This document shows positions 25,607-29,912 of a DNA stretch of 29,912 nt, piece by piece. Every line of letters begins with the position of its first letter. Position 1 is the stretch's first letter. The position numbers were made by a program, and so were the translations under genes. A model generated the notes under the pieces. That model made no database searches. It was given only the letters and a program-made list of their open reading frames with translations, and was not told the DNA's origin. This stretch comes from JBPYFK01 sp051984675 (GTDB lineage Bacteria > Actinomycetota > Actinomycetes > Mycobacteriales > Pseudonocardiaceae): contig JBPYFK010000182.1 of NCBI GenBank assembly GCA_051984675.1, positions 1 to 29,912 on the forward strand, given 5' to 3'.

Positions 25607-26860
25607 ATGGCACGCAAGGAAACGACCACGTGCGTCATCGCTGGTGGCGGCCTGGCCGGTGTCGTGCTCGGGCTCCTGCTGGCCCGCAGCGGTGTCGAGG
25701 TCGTGGTGCTGGAACGTCGCCACGAGCTGCTCGGCGACTTCCGAGCCGCCGCCCTCACACCGTCCACATCGGATGTTCTTGAGGCCCTCGGCCTCGCTGC
25801 GGACCTGCGGCGGCTGCCGCACCAGACCTGCGCGGTGCTGGCACTGCACACCGACACCGCGCGCGTGCCGCTGTGCGACCTCAGCCGGTTGCGCCGTGCC
25901 CCCCACCCGCACCACCTCGTACTCGCCCAGTGGGACCTGCTGGAGCTGCTGGCCACGCGCGCACAGCGCTACCCCGAGTTCACGCTACGCACCGGTGCCG
26001 AGGTCGTGGGCGTGCGCACCGAGCGGGGCAGGATCATCGGGCTGCGCTACCGCGACAGCGACGGAGTGCACGACATCACTGCCACGCTGACCGTCGCCGC
26101 CGACGGCCGGGCCTCGTCGCTGCGTGGCCGGCTCGGGTTGCGGGTGCAACCACTGGCCTCCGATCTGGATGTCGCGCAGCTGAGGCTGTCCCGCCACTCG
26201 GGCGACCCGGACGAGTCGTTCTTGCGGGTCACCGACGGCAGGGTCATCACCGGCGCGGCCCGAGAGCACTACTGGGAACTGGACCACGTGGTGCCCGCCG
26301 GCGGACACCGGGCGCTGCTGCGGCACGGTATCGGCGCGCTGCGGCACTCGGTGGCCGAGGCGCTGCCGCATTTCGCCGGCAGGGTCGGGGAGATCACCGA
26401 CACCGACGAGGTGCCTGTGGCGCGCGCGGGCCTGGGCCGGTTACGCGAGTGGTACCGGCCCGGCGTGTTGGTTCTCGGCGACGCCGCGCATCCGATGTCC
26501 CCGCTGGGCGGGTTCGGCGTCGACCTCGCGGTGCAGGACGCCGTGGCGGCGGCCAACATCACCGCCGCGCACCTGCTGCTGGCCCAGAAGCGTGGCCGTG
26601 CACTGCCGGACGAGGTGTTGCAGCGGGTACAGCAACGTCGCTGGTGGCCGACCGTGGCCGCGCAGGTCCTGCAGCGACTGCTGCAGGAACACCTGGCCGC
26701 GCCCGCCTTCGCCGGCGCGGCCGTACCGGCCGGGTGGACACGGTTGACCCGCGTTCCGGGGTGGCCACGGCTGGCCGCGCGGTGGTTCGGCTACGGCCTG
26801 CGACCCGAGCACGTCGCCACCCCGGAGTTGGCGTCCCCGCGCGGACCGCTGTTCCACTGA
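25607..26860 (+). CDS. Group A FAD-dependent monooxygenase
   Basis: This 417-residue flavoprotein is of the p-hydroxybenzoate hydroxylase type, which uses NAD(P)H and O2 to hydroxylate an aromatic or similar substrate. The FAD Rossmann motif is G-G-G-L-A-G (13-18), with E36 at the end of the second strand. The D-G motif (A-A-D-G-R-A-S) is at 164-170, and G-D-A-A-H-P-M-S-P (291-299) contacts the FAD ribityl, followed by G-G-F-G-V-D-L-A. ATG 25607 is chosen; GTG at 25604 is adjacent, and no strong Shine-Dalgarno is seen. There is no membrane segment. The substrate is unknown; no biosynthetic cluster surrounds it. It converges with the DUF1648 gene, with a long-stem hairpin between the two stops. 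Confidence 0.86.
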   Translation: MARKETTTCVIAGGGLAGVVLGLLLARSGVEVVVLERRHELLGDFRAAALTPSTSDVLEALGLAADLRRLPHQTCAVLALHTDTARVPLCDLSRLRRAPHPHHLVLAQWDLLELLATRAQRYPEFTLRTGAEVVGVRTERGRIIGLRYRDSDGVHDITATLTVAADGRASSLRGRLGLRVQPLASDLDVAQLRLSRHSGDPDESFLRVTDGRVITGAAREHYWELDHVVPAGGHRALLRHGIGALRHSVAEALPHFAGRVGEITDTDEVPVARAGLGRLREWYRPGVLVLGDAAHPMSPLGGFGVDLAVQDAVAAANITAAHLLLAQKRGRALPDEVLQRVQQRRWWPTVAAQVLQRLLQEHLAAPAFAGAAVPAGWTRLTRVPGWPRLAARWFGYGLRPEHVATPELASPRGPLFH

Positions 26861-26903
26861 AACCGCCCTTTGACAAACCGCGTGAACCTGGGTGAACGCG
26901 CGG

Positions 26904-26942
26904 GGGTCCGCTCAGCGGCACGTTCGTCGCGCTCGCGGACCC
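26904..26942. terminator. Bidirectional hairpin between convergent genes
   Basis: GGGTCCGC (26904-26911) and GCGGACCC (26935-26942) are a perfect 8-bp inverted repeat over a 23-nt loop. It sits between the stops of the monooxygenase (26860) and the DUF1648 gene (26960), the place for a shared terminator. Confidence 0.55.
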
Positions 26943-26959
26943 GACCTGCCGGGCGATCC

Positions 26960-28057
26960 TCACCGTACGAGCAGGCTGATCGTGATGGGAAGGGCCAGCA
27001 GCACGAGCAGCAACGCCACGGCGCGCGGATTGCCGAAGTTGATTGTCCAGCCGATACCGAACCGTTTGGGCACCAGCAGGGCGGAATCCGCACGGTTGAC
27101 ATAGAACAGGCCCAGGCGCCACGAACCGTCGTCATCGCGCCGCACCACGCCGGTTCTCTCCTCGCCGTTGGTGACCGGAAGTCGGCTGCCGTGCTGCCCG
27201 GTCCGCACACCGACGGCGACCACGAGACCGATCCCGGCCAGGACCGGAACCAGGACCGGGGTGAGCACGAAGGTGTGCGCGCCGTTCCAGGTCTGCCAGA
27301 CCGCCACCAGCAGCGACAGGTTCACGCAGGCCGCGAGCAGCAAGATCGCCTTGGCCGTGCGCACCACGAATCCCCTGTACTGGCGGGCGGAGGTCGCGGG
27401 TGCGGCCGGGTCGAGATCAGGGGTGGACCGGAACGCCAACAGCGTCACCGCCAATATCAGCACGGTGATACCGGCCTGAATGAACACCGGTGCGAACGCG
27501 GTACGGATCGACGTGGCGACGATACGGTCCGCGTTGCCGTATGCGTTGTAGTGCAGCGCGAGGCTCGGTGGCAGGGTCGGGTATCGCACGATCCCGATCA
27601 CGATCGTGACCGCCAGCAGCGCCAGCGCCGGAACCGTCCACACCCAGGGAAACCGTTGCGGCCGGGCGCGCAGCGCGGTGTCACTGGCCACTTCACCCGT
27701 TTCCCGGCCCAGGCTGGCGTACCAGCCCTGGTCGTGTTTGGTGGCGCGGATCGCGCGGTGCGCGCGTAGATAGGCCGGTAGCCACAGCAGGGACGCCACC
27801 AGGACGGTGAGCGCGCCCACGACCGGGGCGGGAACAACCGTGAAGGCCGCGAGCCCCGCGCCCAGTACCACCACCCCGGCGACCGCCACCCATCGGTGGT
27901 ACGCCGCCCGACTCCTGACGATGACCGGCGCGTCGGCGTACTCGCCCGGCACGCGCACGCCGAACGGCAGCGTCGGCCGCATGAGGCGGGGCATGAGCCA
28001 GGTCATCAGCAGGATCAGACCGCTGAGCGCGTAGAGGCTGAGCACGTCCACCGTCAT
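26960..28057 (-). CDS. DUF1648/DUF5808 integral membrane protein
   Basis: This 365-residue membrane protein has about eight hydrophobic helices, near residues 4-23, 55-72, 74-94, 139-157, 190-209, 235-254, 264-284 and 346-363. The DUF1648 signature Y-P-T-L-P-P-S-L-A-L-H-Y-N-A-Y-G (159-174), with D177, lies between helices. This domain is found in SdpI-type immunity and YvaZ-like proteins and in many uncharacterised permease-like proteins. The C-terminal W-R-L-G-L-F-Y-V-N-R (313-322) and F-G-I-G-W-T-I-N-F-G-N-P (333-344) match DUF5808. Start ATG 28057 has a GGGAGGG tract 9 nt upstream. No partner toxin or GntR/ArsR regulator is next to it, unlike many sdpI loci. Function is unknown; a role in envelope protection or transport is only a guess. 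Confidence 0.83.
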   Translation of the reverse strand: MTVDVLSLYALSGLILLMTWLMPRLMRPTLPFGVRVPGEYADAPVIVRSRAAYHRWVAVAGVVVLGAGLAAFTVVPAPVVGALTVLVASLLWLPAYLRAHRAIRATKHDQGWYASLGRETGEVASDTALRARPQRFPWVWTVPALALLAVTIVIGIVRYPTLPPSLALHYNAYGNADRIVATSIRTAFAPVFIQAGITVLILAVTLLAFRSTPDLDPAAPATSARQYRGFVVRTAKAILLLAACVNLSLLVAVWQTWNGAHTFVLTPVLVPVLAGIGLVVAVGVRTGQHGSRLPVTNGEERTGVVRRDDDGSWRLGLFYVNRADSALLVPKRFGIGWTINFGNPRAVALLLVLLALPITISLLVR

Positions 28058-28197
28058 AGGGCGACCCTCCCCGCCCACTGGCGCGTGCGGCAAGGCTGCT
28101 TTACGACCTTTTGATGATCACAAGCGCCGATGGCGTGACCACATGGGGGCCGACACGCGGAAACGAGGGACGACCATCTGCGGGGAGTAGTACAGCC

Positions 28198-28458
28198 ATG
28201 ACCACCGCAGCGGTCCGCTCGGAGGAGGAGCCCCCAGACAAGCAGCCTGAGGCGGTCCCCAAGCGGATCAATGTCTCCGTCACGCCGGACATGGTTCAGG
28301 CGCTGCAGCGCGTCATGCACTGCGAGAACGTCACGCTCACCGAGGCGTGCCGACGACTCATCGGGTACGGCGACTTCGTTTACCGGGCTATCAAAGAAGA
28401 AAACGCCGAGGTCCTCGTCAAGGTCGGGGAGACCACGCGAGAGTTCGTCCTGCTCTGA
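28198..28458 (+). CDS. Ribbon-helix-helix-like small protein
   Basis: This 86-residue protein starts at ATG 28198 with GGGGAG (28182-28187) 10 nt upstream. The first 20 residues are polar and disordered. Residues 22-29 (K-R-I-N-V-S-V-T) look like the DNA-contacting strand of a ribbon-helix-helix dimer. They are followed by helix A (P-D-M-V-Q-A-L-Q-R-V) and helix B (T-L-T-E-A-C-R-R-L-I-G-Y-G), the Arc/CopG order. The C-terminal extension (about 60-86) carries another helix and a short strand pair, which may hold a partner or effector. The likely role is a DNA-binding regulator or antitoxin-like protein, but no toxin gene is adjacent. It is divergent from the DUF1648 gene with a 140-bp gap, which it might autoregulate. 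Confidence 0.7.
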   Translation: MTTAAVRSEEEPPDKQPEAVPKRINVSVTPDMVQALQRVMHCENVTLTEACRRLIGYGDFVYRAIKEENAEVLVKVGETTREFVLL

Positions 28459-28464
28459 CCGGCC

Positions 28465-28485
28465 GCGGCCCCGGTCCCCGGCCGC
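28465..28485 (+). terminator. GC-rich hairpin after the ribbon-helix-helix gene
   Basis: GCGGCC (28465-28470) and GGCCGC (28480-28485) form a 6-bp stem with a 9-nt loop, starting 6 bp after the stop. It probably ends that transcript. Confidence 0.4.
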
Positions 28486-28588
28486 TGTCGTTGTGCACCT
28501 ACCCCCAGGCAGTCAATCGGCGCCTCATCGAAACAGAGTCGACGGCAGCCGGTGTCCGCGAGGGGATCGATCTCTTCGCCGCTTCACC

Positions 28589-28612
28589 GGTCGGCCGGTC
28601 GGTCGGTCGGTC
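28589..28612. repeat. GGTC tetranucleotide tract
   Basis: Six consecutive 4-bp units, five of them GGTC and one GGCC. It lies about 70 bp upstream of the leader promoter and is a site where copy number could change by slippage. Confidence 0.6.
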
Positions 28613-28679
28613 ATCACCAGCATCACGGACTTGCAGAGAGAGGGGATCCAGTCGATGGGGATTTCTATGATCGCCGCTG

Positions 28680-28708
28680 TAGACATGGCTGCTTGGCCCT
28701 GTTACGGT
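28680..28708 (+). promoter_or_regulatory. Promoter of the MerR-like gene leader (copy 1)
   Basis: TAGACA (28680-28685, five of six -35 consensus bases) and TACGGT (28703-28708, fits TANNNT) are 17 bp apart. An equally spaced copy with TAGACA and TAGGGT occurs at 29831-29859, which supports both. Transcription would begin near 28715. Confidence 0.6.
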
Positions 28709-28714
28709 TTCTCA

Positions 28715-28996
28715 CCAACAGACGGAGAGCACCAAGCGCCATCACCGACGAATGGCGTGGCAGCAATCAGAAGTGCAGGTGCAGGACACCGGGTAAGGGC
28801 GCCAGGCCCATCCGGGAGAGGAAGCAAAGATCCGCACACGAGTGAGAAGGGGGTCGTCGATTCGCTGTTGCTGCGCCGCGCCCGCCCTTGATGTTCGTGG
28901 GCGGATGATCAGCGGCGTTTGTAGTGAGTAGGTAACCCCTCGGCCCCCGGCACCCCACTGGTGCCGGGGGCCTTGTCGAGGGGTGAGGGAGCAGTA
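28715..28996 (+). ncRNA. Candidate structured 5' leader (cis-regulatory RNA), copy 1
   Basis: A leader of about 282 nt lies between the predicted transcription start and the GTG of the MerR-like gene. Its first 50 nt are similar to the sequence after the second promoter (29866 onward), including A-C-C-A-A, CATCA and CGACGAA blocks. GCCAT and ATGGC (28738-28755) pair around a conserved loop; the second copy has GTCAT and ATGAC, so the pairing is kept through base changes. CCGCCC (28882-28887) pairs with GGGCGG (28899-28904), and the leader ends in a large hairpin. I do not recognise a known riboswitch class; the c-di-AMP (ydaO) class was considered, but its hallmark blocks were not found. Confidence 0.45.
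28935..28984 (+). terminator. Very stable leader hairpin (terminator/attenuator or translation blocker)
   Basis: GCCCCCGGCACC (28943-28954) and GGTGCCGGGGGC (28960-28971) form a perfect 12-bp stem with a 5-nt loop. ACCCCTCG (28935-28942) and CGAGGGGT (28977-28984) add 8 bp, leaving a 5-nt bulge on one side. It ends one base before the GAGGGAG ribosome binding site (28985-28991) of the next gene. No T-run follows. Confidence 0.65.
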
Positions 28997-29311
28997 GTGA
29001 GCCAGGATCCGCCCGGGGCGGACGCGAAGTTCGACGACGAGGATTACCCCGCCTACACCATGGGGCGGGCTGCGGACATGCTGGCGGTGACCCAGCCATT
29101 CCTGCGGTCACTGGAAGAGGCCGGCCTGATCGACCCGCAGCGCTCGGAAGGCGGGCACCGGCGCTACTCCCGCCGCCAGCTACGGCGAGCCGAACGCGCC
29201 CGGGAACTGGTCGACCAAGGAACCCCGGTGTCGGCGGCCTGCCGGATCATCACCCTCGAAGACCAGCTCGCCGAGCACACCGACCAGCCCGGACCGGGCG
29301 CGCAGAACTAG
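28997..29311 (+). CDS. MerR-family-like transcriptional regulator
   Basis: This 104-residue protein starts at GTG 28997, with GAGGGAG 5 nt upstream. Residues 20-75 form a MerR-type winged helix-turn-helix: Y-T-M-G-R-A-A-D-M-L-A-V (20-31), recognition helix and turn (32-45, L-R-S-L-E-E-A-G-L-I), wing G-G-H-R-R-Y-S (52-58). R-A-R-E-L-V-D-Q-G-T-P-V-S-A-A (67-81) follows. The short C-terminal helix (about 82-95) would dimerise; there is no effector-binding domain and no metal-binding cysteine pair (one Cys, C82). It is therefore the short HspR-like/BldC-like architecture rather than a metal sensor. The target is unknown. Expression is probably controlled by the long structured leader directly upstream. 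Confidence 0.82.
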   Translation: MSQDPPGADAKFDDEDYPAYTMGRAADMLAVTQPFLRSLEEAGLIDPQRSEGGHRRYSRRQLRRAERARELVDQGTPVSAACRIITLEDQLAEHTDQPGPGAQN

Positions 29312-29427
29312 ATCGCGGGATGTCGGAGTCCGGCTGTCCGTTTGGGGATCGGTCGATGGTCGGGCTCTCTTGACTCCCGTTGCTACCGTGTGCCCGGCGC
29401 TTGCCATGTACACCGGGGGCATGATTC

Positions 29428-29661
29428 GTGCTGATCAGATTCCTACCGTTCGTCCTCATCATCAACTTCGCGTTCGCGGCAGTCATGATGCAGGTCCTCC
29501 CCATCAGCGGTGCTCTCAAGGGTGTGTTGACCGTCCTCGTAGGCGGCCCCGGTGGGATCGCGCTGACGGTTATAGAAGTGCTCATCTTTCGGTCTCTCGC
29601 CCGTCGATGGCCCAAAGTCCCGCGACGTGGGCTTACCTTCTTTCGCTCCGACGGCATGTAA
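29428..29661 (+). CDS. Small two-helix membrane protein
   Basis: This 77-residue protein starts at GTG 29428 with a GGGGG tract (29415-29419) 8 nt upstream. Two hydrophobic helices (about 4-25 and 32-56) are separated by P-I-S-G-A-L-K; the C-terminus is short and basic (R-R-W-P-K-V-P-R-R), which would stay in the cytoplasm. No family is recognised. It lies 116 bp downstream of the MerR-like gene. A TTGACT at 29368 could be a -35 box, but no matching -10 was found. Confidence 0.55.
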   Translation: MLIRFLPFVLIINFAFAAVMMQVLPISGALKGVLTVLVGGPGGIALTVIEVLIFRSLARRWPKVPRRGLTFFRSDGM

Positions 29662-29675
29662 AGACGGTGCCGTCT
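29662..29675 (+). terminator. Small hairpin after the two-helix protein gene
   Basis: AGACG and CGTCT form a 5-bp stem with a 4-nt loop, beginning at the base after the stop codon. It is a weak terminator candidate. Confidence 0.3.
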
Positions 29676-29697
29676 GCGCTGCGGTGAGCTGACGCCT

Positions 29698-29756
29698 AGA
29701 GGCTCGCTTGAGGTCTGTGCTCGATCGCAGGTTCGCCTGGCGTGCCTGGAGCCTCT
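29698..29756. repeat. 8-bp inverted repeat in non-coding DNA
   Basis: AGAGGCTC (29698-29705) and GAGCCTCT (29749-29756) are perfect inverted repeats 43 bp apart, in a gene-free stretch before the second leader promoter. A long-range stem or a pair of protein sites is possible. Confidence 0.3.
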
Positions 29757-29830
29757 GCGTTGATAACGACCGGTGTCCGCGAGGTGATGTTCCTCCAGCG
29801 GAGTGGACACAAATTCTGTCGTGGCGGTGG

Positions 29831-29859
29831 TAGACATCCGTCGTTGATCCCGTTAGGGT
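29831..29859 (+). promoter_or_regulatory. Promoter of a gene beyond the window (copy 2)
   Basis: TAGACA (29831-29836), a 17-bp spacer and TAGGGT (29854-29859) repeat the geometry of the promoter at 28680. A shared block CCGGTGTCCGCGAGG lies upstream of both (28549 and 29770). Confidence 0.55.
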
Positions 29860-29865
29860 TCTTGT

Positions 29866-29912
29866 CACCCCGACGGCAAGAACCAACCGTCATCAGCGAC
29901 GAAGGCATGACA
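29866..29912 (+). ncRNA. Start of a second copy of the structured leader
   Basis: The transcribed region runs off the window. It shares spaced blocks with the leader at 28715: GACGG, ACCAA, CATCA and CGACGAA. From the -35 box to CGACGAA the two copies align without gaps, with about two thirds of bases identical. GTCAT and ATGAC can pair as in copy 1. Confidence 0.4.

Larger units (their letters stand above)
28459..28996. other. Long non-coding stretch upstream of the MerR-like gene
   Basis: About 540 bp without a convincing gene. Third-position base preference is lost here and the sequence is rich in short hairpins. From left to right it holds a GC-rich hairpin after the ribbon-helix-helix gene, a GGTC repeat tract, a promoter at 28680, and an approximately 280-nt leader that ends in a very stable hairpin. 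An open frame from ATG 28655 (78 codons) spans the promoter and is not believed to be coding. Confidence 0.6.

Noticed and set aside
28655..28891. 78-codon frame with a purine-rich tract upstream
   Set aside because: Third positions show no G/C preference, it spans the predicted promoter at 28680, and its DNA is conserved as a leader RNA instead.
28715..28996. Calling the leader a c-di-AMP (ydaO-yuaA) riboswitch
   Set aside because: Long actinobacterial leaders are often of this class, but I could not find its hallmark blocks, so I leave the RNA unassigned.

Overview
The window is about 30 kb of very GC-rich DNA with dense genes on both strands. It has frequent GTG and TTG starts, many 4-base stop/start overlaps and strong third-position G/C bias. 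Together with several actinobacterial families (DUF5703, DUF6314, the MSMEG_4193-type histidine phosphatase, a single-chain long-chain acyl-CoA carboxylase, DUF1648/DUF5808 membrane proteins) this points to an actinomycete, plausibly in or near the Pseudonocardiaceae. That family placement is inference. No rRNA, tRNA, CRISPR array or insertion sequence was found.

Left part (1-6.9 kb): the C-terminus of a thioredoxin-reductase-like flavoprotein and a small four-helix membrane protein come first. A leftward pair follows: a tyrosine recombinase and, 83 bp downstream, a 1058-residue protein fusing an endonuclease Q-like PHP nuclease to a UvrD/PcrA-type helicase. Divergent from the recombinase is a four-cysteine coiled-coil protein. 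The shared, relatively AT-rich gap of about 370 bp carries a 28-bp arm-spacer-arm site laid out like a Xer/dif crossover site. This is the most accessory-looking part of the window.

Middle (6.9-17 kb): metabolic and housekeeping genes. They are an SDR oxidoreductase, a SufS-type cysteine desulfurase, a beta-hydroxyacid dehydrogenase, a proline-rich protein, a methionine-salvage operon in the order mtnC-mtnB-mtnD, a DEDDh exonuclease with a BRCT-like end, a DUF1992 protein, a type I methionine aminopeptidase, a secreted Pro/Thr/Ser-rich protein and a DUF6314 protein.

Right-middle (17-28 kb): a long-chain acyl-CoA carboxylase with a recognisable promoter and a TetR-like operator. After it come a histidine phosphatase, an aldo/keto reductase, a lipoprotein translationally coupled to a DUF5703 gene, a D-aminoacylase-type amidohydrolase behind a dyad operator, a group A flavin monooxygenase and a DUF1648 membrane protein.

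Right end (28-29.9 kb): three small genes (ribbon-helix-helix protein, MerR-like regulator, two-helix membrane protein) separated by long non-coding stretches. These hold two diverged copies of the same promoter plus 5' leader (28680 onward and 29831 onward). The first leader runs about 280 nt and ends in a very stable hairpin directly against the ribosome binding site of the MerR-like gene, so it is a candidate cis-acting RNA. The gene served by the second copy lies beyond the window.
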